Below, in pieces: positions 54,741 through 63,754 of a stretch of DNA of 64,000 nt. The translations under genes and the position numbers were made by a program. This stretch comes from Erwinia tasmaniensis Et1/99. Lineage in GTDB: Bacteria; Pseudomonadota; Gammaproteobacteria; Enterobacterales; Enterobacteriaceae. The stretch covers positions 3,658,001 through 3,722,000 of the forward strand of contig NC_010694.1 in the NCBI RefSeq assembly GCF_000026185.1. The letters run 5' to 3'. Within the stretch, counting starts at the first letter, position 1, and each line of letters starts with the position of its first letter. The notes beneath the pieces were generated by a model, which was not told where the DNA came from, did not search any database, and saw only the letters and a program-made list of their open reading frames with translations.

Positions 54741-57329
54741 TTATTGAGTCCTGCAGGGAAGATTAAGTTCCTGATAGCCCACCGTCTGGCGGATCTCGAT
54801 GGCCGGTAACGTTACCCAGCAGGTTTCTGCGGCGCTTTCGCCCCATTTAATCTGAAGACGTTCATCGCTGTTAACGCCGGAAACAAAAGTACTTCCGTTG
54901 GTGCCGACGGTGCCGACATTGCTGCCGGTCACGTTGAAGACCGCCGCACCAATCGCCGGCGAGCGCTCTTCCGTTCCCTGCAGATGAATGAGTAAACTTT
55001 GCCCGCTGCGCGTTTCGAAAGCGACTTTGCTGATCGCACCATAGGTCGGCACCACGTCTTTCGCTGCCAGCGGCACATCCAGCCCGGCACCAATGTCCTC
55101 GGTGCGCAGCGCAACCCGGTTGTGGCGGTAGGCCATGGCAGAAGTCATTACCGCATAGCCGGCACGATCGATAGCCACGCCCGGCTGGTTTTCCAGACGC
55201 ACGCCACGGGCATTTTTCGCTTCGACCAGGACAATCGTATTTTGCAAAGGCTGGGACAGAGTGATGCCGCCGCCGTGGGCTAACGCCCCTCCCGACAGAT
55301 TCAGCGTGCCCTGCTGGTAAGTTTCACTCTGGGTATAGCCCACCTCGGCATTTCCCATGCTGCCCATGTACCCCACATCGCCCGTGCTGGTCTGCCCGCC
55401 GCTGCGCGAATGGCCGGTTTGCAGATAATAATTCAGACGGTTGTCGTCAAGCAGCGTGCCGCTCACGCCGGTGTTATAGCTGTCGCCACTTTGTTTGCTG
55501 TGTGACAGGTTCATATTTGCCGTGATCTGTCTGTCGCTGAACACCGTAAAGGGCATGGATAGCGTAAAGGTGATATTGCGGTCTTTTTGACCATAGTTAC
55601 TGCGCGTATCCTGTAAAAAGAGGCCATAACTTATCTCTTTAACCACGCTGTTCATCCCCACCTGGAAAGTTTGGTCGCGATTGCCGCTGCCCCAATAGGT
55701 CTGATTGGTCACGCTGGAGTACAACGAAACGGGGCCGATATGCTGGTTGAGCGTCAGCTCAAGTCGCTGCCGCTTATTGTTATAGCGATCGGTGTAATAA
55801 ACCTTGCGACGATCTTCCGCCCATCCGGGCACCCCTTGAGCCGGCTGCGTATTATCACTGTATTCATTGCGATAGCGGCCATTTTCATAGCTCGATCGTT
55901 CACTGACCATGTCACTAAAATCGTAATAACCTGACGTTGAATAGCGATAGCCGGCAACCTGTAATTGCGTACCGAGCGCATTCAACGACTTTGAATAGAG
56001 GAAACGGAAGCTGGCTCCCTGCTGGCGATCGCCATTGAATAATTCGGTGTCCGACCAGGCGGTATCAAAAGAGGCCGCGCCTAGCACACCTAAACTTTTC
56101 CCCACGCCCAGCACGCCAGAACGGTAGTGCTCGGCGACCAGCAGGCCACCATAGGGCGTCAAGTCATGGCTCAGCCCTCGTGAAAGCGTGCCCTGAATAA
56201 AACGCGGCTGGTAGTTCGTCGTTCCGTCCTGATATTTACCCGCCGTCAACGCATAGTCCCAGATGCCCTCACGCAGCATGTGTGTGACGGAGGAAAAGGG
56301 CACGCTGAAGTTCTGTTTCGCGCCGTCGGCTTCAAAAACCGTCACCTGCAGGTCGCCGCTTGACGTCGTAGGGTAAATATCGTTGAGGACAAAAGGTCCT
56401 GGGGCCACGTTGGTGCTGTACACCGTGTAACCGTTTTGACGGACTTCGATACGGGCGCTGGTGCGGGCGATGCCGCGTATCACCGGGGCGTAGCCTCGCA
56501 GGCTGTCAGGCAGCAGGTCGGTGACGCTCGAAAGCTGCACGCCGCGAAACTGGAAGCTATCAAACACGGCGTTACTGGTGCTGCGCTGGCCCAGCTGGAA
56601 ACGCGAACGCCATGGAATAATGTCCGTTTCTGCCCAGCTGGCGATAGGTCGCCAGCGGCTTTTGCCGGACTGCTGCTGCCAGTTGGCATTGTTACGTAAC
56701 CGCCACTGACCCAGATTTAAGCCGCTGTTAGTCGACAAAAAATAATAATTACTATTGCTGTTGAGGCCTGACGTGCGCGAACGGTTATTGGAGCCACTGA
56801 AATTATAGTTAATAAACCCGGCATTGATCCCGTGGTCGTATAAACGCGGTGAAAGCGAGCCCTGAGCCACCGGCACCAGATAAATTTGCGGCACCAGGAT
56901 ATCCACTTTCTGCACGCTGGCATCATAGGACAGCTTAGCGCCATCAAGATGACGGGCAAGATCGTAACAGTCTGATGCTGTTCCTTCGCTCTCATCGAGC
57001 TGGACACCATACGCGAGATAGTCACGGGCGCTGATACAGACCTGTATCGGTTTTTCCGGCGAGATTTTACGAAAGTCGACGGCTTTATGATCAACCCGTT
57101 GCCCGTTGAGATAAATATCAAAGGGGTAACTACCGGGAAGAATATCATCGCCATTAGCCAGCGTACTGACGGCGGAGGGATCGCCGTGAATAAAAGACGT
57201 GTTGAAGGTTTCTTCCGCCGAAGCCGATGAAATACCGAGTAGCAACAACATTGAGACAGACGCCTGAAGCAGGCGCGATCTCATGCTTCTTCTGCCTGCG
57301 GCTACATCATTTTTCACTGCGAACCACAT
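54741..57329 (-). CDS. outer-membrane fimbrial usher (fimbrial operon 2)
   Basis: About 862-residue FimD/MrkC-like usher that secretes the pilus. It shows the N-terminal domain (TFNTSFIHGDPSAVSTLANG), the barrel and plug (GPFVLNDIYPTTSSGDLQV), and the C-terminal domain ending CWVTLPAIEIRQTVGYQELN with LPCRTQ. The start is uncertain: TTG 57368, ATG 57356, ATG 57329 and ATG 57284 are all in frame; the last gives the compact signal MRSRLLQASVSMLLLLGISS. It starts just after the chaperone stop. Confidence 0.9.
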   Translation of the reverse strand: MWFAVKNDVAAGRRSMRSRLLQASVSMLLLLGISSASAEETFNTSFIHGDPSAVSTLANGDDILPGSYPFDIYLNGQRVDHKAVDFRKISPEKPIQVCISARDYLAYGVQLDESEGTASDCYDLARHLDGAKLSYDASVQKVDILVPQIYLVPVAQGSLSPRLYDHGINAGFINYNFSGSNNRSRTSGLNSNSNYYFLSTNSGLNLGQWRLRNNANWQQQSGKSRWRPIASWAETDIIPWRSRFQLGQRSTSNAVFDSFQFRGVQLSSVTDLLPDSLRGYAPVIRGIARTSARIEVRQNGYTVYSTNVAPGPFVLNDIYPTTSSGDLQVTVFEADGAKQNFSVPFSSVTHMLREGIWDYALTAGKYQDGTTNYQPRFIQGTLSRGLSHDLTPYGGLLVAEHYRSGVLGVGKSLGVLGAASFDTAWSDTELFNGDRQQGASFRFLYSKSLNALGTQLQVAGYRYSTSGYYDFSDMVSERSSYENGRYRNEYSDNTQPAQGVPGWAEDRRKVYYTDRYNNKRQRLELTLNQHIGPVSLYSSVTNQTYWGSGNRDQTFQVGMNSVVKEISYGLFLQDTRSNYGQKDRNITFTLSMPFTVFSDRQITANMNLSHSKQSGDSYNTGVSGTLLDDNRLNYYLQTGHSRSGGQTSTGDVGYMGSMGNAEVGYTQSETYQQGTLNLSGGALAHGGGITLSQPLQNTIVLVEAKNARGVRLENQPGVAIDRAGYAVMTSAMAYRHNRVALRTEDIGAGLDVPLAAKDVVPTYGAISKVAFETRSGQSLLIHLQGTEERSPAIGAAVFNVTGSNVGTVGTNGSTFVSGVNSDERLQIKWGESAAETCWVTLPAIEIRQTVGYQELNLPCRTQ

Positions 57330-57377
57330 AACATATCTCTGTCCAACATCATCCATAGCGCTGTTCAAACCGTCACA

Positions 57378-58061
57378 TTACAGACTGATATCTTCTACCC
57401 GGGTATTCCCGCCAAAATCGTTGATATAGGTAAAGCTCAGCCGTTTAGCATTTTCTGCCCCGGCAGGAAGCGGGATGCTGATGCGATCGAATGCTTTTAT
57501 CATATCGGCATTGATCTCCCGTTTGTTACCGGCGCCCCCTGCCAGGCTGATCACACCCAGCGTAATATTCAGCGGCCCATTATTTTCAACGATCAGCTGA
57601 TTCCCCTGACGCTGCCATTTCAGCGCGGCAATCTGCTGCGGCAAGGTGGTGTTCAGCCCCGTTGGGCGGTAGAACAGTTTGATGCGGGTACGTACCGCTA
57701 TCTGCAATACGTTCTCATTCTTAGGCGCTGGCGGGATCTCTTGTATATTGATCCAGAAAAGGGATTCGCGATCCTGTGGTAGTCCATTACCAGAGTAGAC
57801 AAAGCGCAGAACGGCCTCTTTTTTGCCGGCCAGCTTAAGTATCGGCGGGATCACCTGCATAGGAATATTCTGCGGGATTTTACTTTTATCACCCTCATCC
57901 AGCCAGGTTTGCACCATATAGGTATCAGGCTGATCGTTATGAATATCCAGTGACGCCGACTTCGCATTGCCATTATAAATGACACGGGTTTGGTCGACCT
58001 GAATGCCGGCGGCAGCACTCAGGGAGAAAAAACACAGTGTGGCAGCGAATAACTTAATCAT
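57378..58061 (-). CDS. periplasmic fimbrial chaperone (fimbrial operon 2)
   Basis: 227-residue PapD-like chaperone. Signal peptide about 1-18 (MIKLFAATLCFFSLSAAAG), then IQVDQTRVIYNGNAKSASLD with the conserved arginine, YMVQTWLDEGDK, and the subunit-binding segment VRTRIKLFYRPTGL. It ends FTYINDFGGNTRVEDISL, the usual C-terminal signature (NDFG). It chaperones pilins of this operon. It follows the pilin gene by 51 bases that include a hairpin. Confidence 0.93.
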   Translation of the reverse strand: MIKLFAATLCFFSLSAAAGIQVDQTRVIYNGNAKSASLDIHNDQPDTYMVQTWLDEGDKSKIPQNIPMQVIPPILKLAGKKEAVLRFVYSGNGLPQDRESLFWINIQEIPPAPKNENVLQIAVRTRIKLFYRPTGLNTTLPQQIAALKWQRQGNQLIVENNGPLNITLGVISLAGGAGNKREINADMIKAFDRISIPLPAGAENAKRLSFTYINDFGGNTRVEDISL

Positions 58062-58080
58062 TTATCTACCCTTTTAAAGT

Positions 58081-58100
58081 GTGCCATCCATGGCAGGCAC
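58081..58100 (-). terminator. hairpin between pilin and chaperone (fimbrial operon 2)
   Basis: GTGCC and GGCAC (58081-58085 and 58096-58100) enclose a 10-base loop that can pair further (CCA/TGG). It lies where operon 1 also has a hairpin, consistent with attenuation after the major pilin. Weak U-tract. Confidence 0.4.
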
Positions 58101-58112
58101 AAAAATTACCGT

Positions 58113-58646
58113 TTATTTGTACTCGATGGTGAAGCTTGAGCTGGCATTAGCATCACCAGCAGTCACTGCGGTGTTATAGGACTTGTAACGCGCTTTCAGG
58201 TTAAACGCGGCGCTGCCGTTAGCGCTCTGGCTATCGGTGCTGGCAATAGCGACCCACGGTGAGTTGGCATCGGAGCTCTGGTTGATAGGGAGCGTTTTTT
58301 CGTTGTTATCCAGAATTTCGATACCCACACCGGCGGCGCCGTTGACTGCCAGTAAGTTCGGGTTACCAGAAACGGTAGGGCCATCAAAACGCAGCGTGTA
58401 ATTACCGGTTTCACAGTTGGCCAGGTTAATGGTGAAAGCTTTAGAAGCGGTGACATCACCCACTTTTTTAAATGCGCTGGTTGGGTATTTACCGATAAAT
58501 ACTTCTTTGCTGGCATCGCCCGACGTAACATCACAGGCAGATTTAACGATAGAGCCAGTAAATTTAACCGTGCCGTTGGCGGCCTGCGCATTAGCGGCCA
58601 TCAGAGTCAGTGCTGCGGCAGCAAAAGTTAACAAGATTTTTTTCAT
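58113..58646 (-). CDS. major fimbrial subunit (fimbrial operon 2)
   Basis: 177-residue type 1-like pilin. Signal peptide 1-22 (MKKILLTFAAAALTLMAANA, QA) then ANGTVKFTGSIVKSACDVTS, with the donor strand and first cysteine; the second cysteine is in NLANCETGNYTL. It ends ASSSFTIEYK, the conserved C-terminal strand. ACGGAGAAGAAA precedes the ATG at 58646; the frame is open 10 codons upstream. It is first in the operon, followed by chaperone, usher and adhesin, so it is the shaft subunit. Confidence 0.92.
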   Translation of the reverse strand: MKKILLTFAAAALTLMAANAQAANGTVKFTGSIVKSACDVTSGDASKEVFIGKYPTSAFKKVGDVTASKAFTINLANCETGNYTLRFDGPTVSGNPNLLAVNGAAGVGIEILDNNEKTLPINQSSDANSPWVAIASTDSQSANGSAAFNLKARYKSYNTAVTAGDANASSSFTIEYK

Positions 58647-59040
58647 TTTCTTCTCCGTGAATGACAAATGCATCAATATTTAAGCGAATGTAAGTGTCCC
58701 GACCCGGCCATCCCTTTTCATTCTGTTTTGTAACCAGATACCGCAGAAGGCTGTCGAGAAATAACTACCCGTCAGGAATATATCCTGGAGTCACTCACTG
58801 ATTGATGAGTAAAATTGCGCCAGGTGCATTTATTAATAGAGAAAAACAATCAAACAATACAATTTATTGATCTTAAGAAGATTCTTATCGAAATCTTTAC
58901 ATAAAAACAGCAAAAAAATTTTGTTTGTTAGGGAAAAAAAATAAAAAAAACCTGCGGCCAGGCTAGATTTTGCTGATTTTGATTAAATATCAAACAACCT
59001 CTGCCGCTGACGTCACCTCCGAATGCTGACTGATAAAACA
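58647..59040. promoter_or_regulatory. AT-rich promoter region of fimbrial operon 2
   Basis: 394 bases with long A- and T-tracts (about 58830-58955), typical of H-NS-bound fimbrial promoters. No inverted repeats for a phase-variable switch were seen. The promoter itself is not resolved. Confidence 0.5.
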
Positions 59041-59751
59041 TTAGCGCAGACGCTTCATCCGCTTATCTTCCAGAACAATACCCATTACCGTTTCCTCCAT
59101 TTTTCGCGAAAAATCAGGAGACGGCTTGTGGAACTGACAGGAAAAAATGTGATGCGTACACTCTTTGTTCATTTCGTCCAGTGACGTAATTTCCTTAATG
59201 CTCAGCACGGTTAAATCCACCGTGAATGAGTCAAGATCGCCCAACATCAGCAACATATTTTTAAGCAGCATGCCTGGACGAGTGAGTTCGGGCAGTGGCC
59301 TGTCGTAAATCAGCCCGATACCGTTGCGTGACAGGTCTTTAACCCGCAGTTTATGGCTAAAACCATCGCGGAACCGCCCTTCACAAAAGAAATTGTGGTG
59401 TTCAGCGATGGTGATCCTGATCTCACTACGACGCTGGGCAAGAGTGATTTCTGCTGGAAACTGAAATGCCAGCCCCCCAGGAACGTTTTGTTCAGCCAGC
59501 CTGGAGGTGGTAAAGCCGATTCTTTCATTACTGCCTTTAATCACAAATTCCAGAGGAGTCGCAACGTCGCACAGCTCCTCCATGAAGGCAATGCTAAAAC
59601 TCTGTAAATCAATATGCAGGAACTGGCAGCTTAGCGTCCTCTCCTGAAGCTCCAGCTCAACGCTACCACTTTTTTTCATCGCTTCTCGTAGTAAAGCGAG
59701 AATTTCGTAACGGTCAGTTTTAGTCATGACTCGATAAGATAATGTTGGCAT
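59041..59751 (-). CDS. PilZ-domain cyclic-di-GMP receptor, YcgR-like
   Basis: 236-residue protein with a YcgR-like N-terminal domain (about 10-100) and a C-terminal PilZ domain. The c-di-GMP motifs are complete: RSEIR (R108-x-x-x-R112) and DLSRNG (D139-x-S-x-x-G144). YcgR binds the flagellar motor and slows it when c-di-GMP is high; this protein could do that or act on fimbriae. It lies 394 bases upstream of the fimbrial operon on the same strand, so it is probably a separate unit near it. A second ATG eight codons in (59727) is also possible; AAGG precedes the first. Confidence 0.82.
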   Translation of the reverse strand: MPTLSYRVMTKTDRYEILALLREAMKKSGSVELELQERTLSCQFLHIDLQSFSIAFMEELCDVATPLEFVIKGSNERIGFTTSRLAEQNVPGGLAFQFPAEITLAQRRSEIRITIAEHHNFFCEGRFRDGFSHKLRVKDLSRNGIGLIYDRPLPELTRPGMLLKNMLLMLGDLDSFTVDLTVLSIKEITSLDEMNKECTHHIFSCQFHKPSPDFSRKMEETVMGIVLEDKRMKRLR

Positions 59752-59985
59752 CTGGCCTTATTATTCCTTTCAATTGTTAGCTTTAATATTGCAATTACTT
59801 AAGTCAAATAGCCCGTCAAAAATATCGCGTTGGTATCCAGACGCATTGCCATCATATAAAACGAACGAGTTATGTTAATAACAATGCGCGATATGGTGAC
59901 GCACATATTAAATATACCGCCTCGAAACGACACGGCACGCATTTTGACGTCAAATTTGTACTGTCCGGTTGCGGTGGTCAATGAC

Positions 59986-60300
59986 CTACGAAGAAACTTT
60001 CATCAGGATAAGGCCCGAAACGATCAGCGTCGCGGCGATGATTCGCATGGCGCTGGCCGGCTCGCCAAGGAAAAAAATTCCCATCAGAAAGGCCCCAACG
60101 GCGCCGATACCGGTCCAGACAGTGTAGGCGGTGCCCAACGGCAGTACGCGCATTGCCCATGCCAGACAGCCGAAACTGACCAGCATGCCAACAATGGTGA
60201 CCAACGAAGGCGCCAATTTTGAGAAACCATGTGATTCTTTCATGGCGAATGACCAGACGATTTCAAAAATACCGGCAATGAAAAGGATTAACCACGCCAT
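59986..60300 (-). CDS. gdx: guanidinium exporter (SMR family)
   Basis: 104-residue small multidrug-resistance protein with four membrane helices, close to E. coli SugE, now named Gdx. The essential glutamate is E13 (AGIFEIVWS), and the Gdx-type segments are LAWAMRVLPLGTAYTVWTGIGAVGA and FFLGEPASAMRII. Dimers export guanidinium in exchange for protons. GGAG precedes two consecutive ATG codons; the second fits spacing and homology. A guanidine-II riboswitch lies directly upstream, which agrees with the Gdx rather than the QAC assignment. Confidence 0.93.
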   Translation of the reverse strand: MAWLILFIAGIFEIVWSFAMKESHGFSKLAPSLVTIVGMLVSFGCLAWAMRVLPLGTAYTVWTGIGAVGAFLMGIFFLGEPASAMRIIAATLIVSGLILMKVSS

Positions 60301-60323
60301 CATTAACTCCATAAGTTTAGAAA

Positions 60324-60370
60324 GCGGGTCGTCCCGTCATATATCTGAAAACGTTGAGGTCGTCCTCAAC
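60324..60370 (-). ncRNA. guanidine-II (mini-ykkC) riboswitch
   Basis: On the minus strand two hairpins stand in a row: GTTGAGG-ACGA-CCTCAAC (60370-60353), then, after a 16-base linker, CGGG-ACGA-CCCG (60336-60325). Two stem-loops with identical ACGR loops are the definition of mini-ykkC. The second stem ends 24 bases before the gdx start and 14 bases before its GGAG, the usual place for translational control. Binding of guanidinium would be expected to expose the ribosome-binding site. Confidence 0.9.
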
Positions 60371-60680
60371 CAGGCAATGCGTAGAGTTTAAACCTAATCA
60401 AGGTATTTGACACGACAAAGCGCCAATCTGCGACTTAATTCATCACATGAGTCGGCACTTAGTGGCAAGAAATAGCGCACCTGGCACGGTTACCGCGTTA
60501 TTGCAGTTGACCGCCGGGGCGGTGATCGCGCGGGCGCGCCGTGGCAAGACTGTCCATCTATTAACGACAAGACCCGCGGGGTGACGCTGTTAGCTTCTCA
60601 ATGGGGATTCTGTAGGCTACATCCGGGACTCAGGCGCTTTTGCGCCGTCAGGTTCAGGCATACGGCAAGTCTTGTGTTCG
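60371..60680. other. intergenic region upstream of the riboswitch
   Basis: 310 bases between the end of the reductase gene and the riboswitch; the gdx promoter must lie here on the minus strand. GGCGC-TTTT-GCGCC (60633-60646) is a small hairpin downstream of the reductase without a U-tract. No gene was found. Confidence 0.4.
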
Positions 60681-61643
60681 TTACAAATCAATCACCAATT
60701 GCGACGTGCGGCTGCGCGAACAGCACAGGGCGATTTGCTGGGAGGTGCAGGTTTTTTCCGCTACCGATTGCACGGTATCCCGGTGATCGGCAAGCCCGGA
60801 GACCACCGGCGTCAGGCAGGCACCGCAAATGCCCATTTCGCAGGAAAGGGGGATGGCAATGTCATTCTCCAGCAGCACCACGGCGATCGTCTTCTCCGGC
60901 GGTACGTAGAACGACCGCCCGCTGGCCTGCAAGATAAGCGTAAAGCCTTCCCCTGCATCCTGGCCGTCCAACGCGGTGACGGCGGCAAAGGCTTCGCTGT
61001 GAACCTGCTCCGGCGACCAGCCGTGGTGCAGCGCCTGCTGCTGAACGTGGGCCATCAGCCCCTGCGGGCCGCACAGATACAGGCGCTGGCCATCGGGATG
61101 CTGTAACGCCGGCGGCAATGCGCGGCGCGGGCTGTGCCCTTCACAGCCGCACCACAGCTTCACGCTGCCGTGGCGAAAACCCTGCTGCCAACGGTGGCGA
61201 AAGGCGATATCACCCCGCTGCCGGACATAGTAGTGCAGCTCAAAACTCTGTCCGCTGGCGTCCAGCTGTTCGGCCATCGCCAGCAGCGGGGTAATGCCAA
61301 TTCCGCCAGCGATCAACACCGTGTGCCGGGCGGGCCGCAGCGCAAACAGCGAGCGCGGCAAAGAGGCCGTCAGCCGCTGACCGGGCCGCAGCTTCTCGTG
61401 CACCAGGCGCGATCCTCCGCGCGAGGCCTCTTCACGCTTGACGCACAGCAGCCAGCTGTCGCGCTGCTGCGGATCTCCGGTCAGCGAATACTGACGGATC
61501 AGCCCGGCGGCAAGGTGCAGATCGATATGCGCCCCGGCCTGCCAGGCGGGCAGCGTACTGCCGTCCGCGCTCACCAGCGTTAGCGACAGATTGTTGTTGC
61601 CCTGGCGTGCCAGCGCATCTACCACCACCTCAATGGTCTGCAT
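60681..61643 (-). CDS. Rieske-oxygenase reductase (FNR-like with C-terminal 2Fe-2S ferredoxin)
   Basis: 320-residue electron-transfer protein of the phthalate-dioxygenase-reductase/VanB type. Domains in order: flavin-binding barrel with RQYSLTGDPQQRDSW (about 50-64), NAD-binding domain with LIAGGIGITPLLAMAEQL, and a plant-type ferredoxin with CEMGICGACLTPV and LCCSRSRTSQLVIDL. It passes electrons from NAD(P)H to the oxygenase. It follows the Rieske oxygenase gene by 8 bases, in one operon. AGGGGG precedes the ATG. Confidence 0.88.
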   Translation of the reverse strand: MQTIEVVVDALARQGNNNLSLTLVSADGSTLPAWQAGAHIDLHLAAGLIRQYSLTGDPQQRDSWLLCVKREEASRGGSRLVHEKLRPGQRLTASLPRSLFALRPARHTVLIAGGIGITPLLAMAEQLDASGQSFELHYYVRQRGDIAFRHRWQQGFRHGSVKLWCGCEGHSPRRALPPALQHPDGQRLYLCGPQGLMAHVQQQALHHGWSPEQVHSEAFAAVTALDGQDAGEGFTLILQASGRSFYVPPEKTIAVVLLENDIAIPLSCEMGICGACLTPVVSGLADHRDTVQSVAEKTCTSQQIALCCSRSRTSQLVIDL

Positions 61644-61651
61644 AATGCCCC

Positions 61652-62686
61652 CTACACGAGGAAAAAGTCGCCAAAGCCCTGTTTTTTCAGGCCACGACGA
61701 TAGGCTATAGAGCTGCGGTCAGCAGGAATATGGGCTTCCAGCGTTAAATCGAGCGGCAGCCGCTCCGGGCGTTGGGTTTCCACCATCAGCCTGTCTTCTT
61801 CAAATACCCGATGATTGAAGGCATGGACCTCCGCGACCGGGATATGCAGGTCAAAATTGCGGGCAATCGGCGCAAAAAGCCGGGTTTTACGCGCTGAAAC
61901 CGGAGAAGCCGCATTCATAATCACCAGCTTCTCCTGCTGCGGAAAGTGAATAGTCAGGGTCGCGGTAAACGGCAGGTGCATCTCAAAATGGCGCAGCCAC
62001 TGGAACCCCTCCGGCGCCTGACGATCGGAGTCGGCAGAGTAGTTACTGACGGAACTCCAGTAATCGACGCTAAAACCGTAGGACGTTTCTACCGGGTTAT
62101 ACGGCGGAACCGCCTGATTTTCCGGGTCAGCAAAGGTTTCCGTATGGATCCACGCAAAATGCGCCACATCAAGAAAGCCCTCCACCTGACGGCCGGCAAA
62201 CCCGGCCACGTCAAAATGCGGGCAGACAATCTGCTGGAAACCGGCATCTTCCCAGTGCGGCATCACCGGCAGCGTTGGCTCGGCCCCTTCGTCCGGTGCC
62301 AGACAGGTCCAGATCAGCCCATAGCGCTCCTCGGTAGGATAAGTCAGCAGATGCAGCTTCGCCGGGATGGGCTGGTCGGGGCTGGACGGGATGCGATTAC
62401 AGCGGCCACCTTATCCAAAGCGCAAACCGTGATAGGGGCAGATAATCCCCGCCTGATCATGGAAGCCCAGCGTCAGAGGCACGCCGCGGTGCGGACAAAC
62501 GTCGCGCGCCACCACCACCTCGCCATTAACACGGTAAATCACCAGCTGTTCATCCAGCAAAACCGCCTTTATCGGGGCCTGGCCGATATCAGCGGCCAGC
62601 GCCACCGGATGCCAGTGACGCGCCAGGCGTTCCCAGTCATCCGGTTCAAAAGTGCAGTGCGGCGGCGGCGTTATTTTGGCTGTCAT
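61652..62686 (-). pseudogene. Rieske non-heme iron oxygenase with one in-frame stop codon
   Basis: A 344-residue oxygenase if the stop is read through. The N-terminal Rieske cluster ligands are C64, H66, C83 and H86 (CPHRG and CPYHG); the catalytic iron site is DVAHFAWIH (D-x2-H-x4-H) in the C-terminal part. A TAA at 62411-62413 splits the gene after YHGLRFG; the frame then continues without any shift as GGRCNRIPSSPDQPIPAKL. Everything else looks intact, so the event is a recent nonsense change, a sequencing error, or a local change in GGATAAGG. Start ATG 62686 follows AGGTGACTACC. With the reductase it would form a two-component monooxygenase, probably for an aromatic ring or O-methyl group. 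Confidence 0.85.
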
Positions 62687-62807
62687 GGTAGTCACCTGGG
62701 TTAACGGACGGTTGTTATCGTTACGGACATTGTGGATACTCGAAGGTGTTGCAGTCCATCAGAGATAATTCACTCATCCTCTGCAAAAATTCGTACAGGA
62801 GCTGCCC

Positions 62808-63722
62808 GTGGATCCTTTTTCACGTTTTTCCCACTACTTCGCCGCCGTGGCCACCAGCGGCAGCCTGCGTAAGGCGGCGGAGCAGCTGCATGTTTCCGCC
62901 TCGGCGATCAACCGACAAATTCTGCTGGCGGAGGAGATGATGGGCACCCGGCTGTTTGAACGACTGCCCGCCGGGCTTAAGCTGACCACGGCCGGAGAGC
63001 TGCTGTATGATGATATTCGGCGCTGGGAGCGCGAATTCTGCCGCACCCGGCAGCGCTTTGATGAACTACAGGGGCTGAAGCGCGGGCACGTCAGCCTGGC
63101 GCTGATTGCCGCGCTAAATGAAGGCGTGGTGGTGAATGCACTGGCCGACATTGCCGAACTTTATCCGTGGCTGACCTTCGATCTGGCGGTGCACAACAGC
63201 CAGACTATCGTTGGCAGGGTGGCCAGCGCCGAGATCGATTTCGGCCTGCTGCTGGATCCGATAGCGCACGGCGGGCTGGAGGTGCGGGCATTTTGCGAAC
63301 TGCCGATCGGCGTGGTGATGCCTGCCGACCATCCGCTGGCGCAGCAGCCTTCGCTCTCCTTCGGCCAAATCAGCGAAAGCCGCCATATCATGCCTACGGC
63401 ACCGCTCATGGTGCATGAGCGCACCGCGATGCTGTACGGACGGCACGGGATGACGCCGCAGGCCACCATCAGCTGTAACGATATTCGTTTAATCAAATCG
63501 CTGGTCTGCGCCGGAGCCGGTCTGTCGGTTCTGAGCCTGCTGGATGTCAGGCAGGAGGTGGCGAGCGGTACGCTGGCGTTTGTGCCGCTGCATGGGCAGG
63601 CGGTACGCCCACTCACGCTTGCGCTGTGCGTGGCACCCAAACGCCAGCTGTCACGCGCCGCCCAGGTGGTGATCCAGCACTTGAGCCGGGTACTGGAGGA
63701 TCTCGCGGGGGAACAGAGATAG
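62808..63722 (+). CDS. LysR-family transcriptional regulator (GTG start)
   Basis: 304 residues. The N-terminal helix-turn-helix is GSLRKAAEQLHVSASAINRQ (about 18-37), followed by the linker helix and a periplasmic-binding-like effector domain (LALIAALNEGVVVNALADI, GAGLSVLSLLDV). AGGAGCTGCCC precedes the GTG at 62808. It is divergent from the Rieske operon with 121 bases between, the classic arrangement for a regulator of a catabolic operon, and probably senses an aromatic substrate. Confidence 0.88.
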   Translation: MDPFSRFSHYFAAVATSGSLRKAAEQLHVSASAINRQILLAEEMMGTRLFERLPAGLKLTTAGELLYDDIRRWEREFCRTRQRFDELQGLKRGHVSLALIAALNEGVVVNALADIAELYPWLTFDLAVHNSQTIVGRVASAEIDFGLLLDPIAHGGLEVRAFCELPIGVVMPADHPLAQQPSLSFGQISESRHIMPTAPLMVHERTAMLYGRHGMTPQATISCNDIRLIKSLVCAGAGLSVLSLLDVRQEVASGTLAFVPLHGQAVRPLTLALCVAPKRQLSRAAQVVIQHLSRVLEDLAGEQR

Positions 63723-63754
63723 CACCAGGCCATGCTGATGCGCACGGCGGCAGA

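Noticed and set aside
58647..59040. phase-variable invertible promoter for fimbrial operon 2
   Set aside because: No matched inverted repeats flank a promoter-sized segment, and no recombinase gene is near.
62411..62413. recoding of the stop codon in the Rieske gene
   Set aside because: The codon is TAA, not the TGA used for selenocysteine, and there is no nearby hairpin or slippery site; a mutation or sequence error is simpler.
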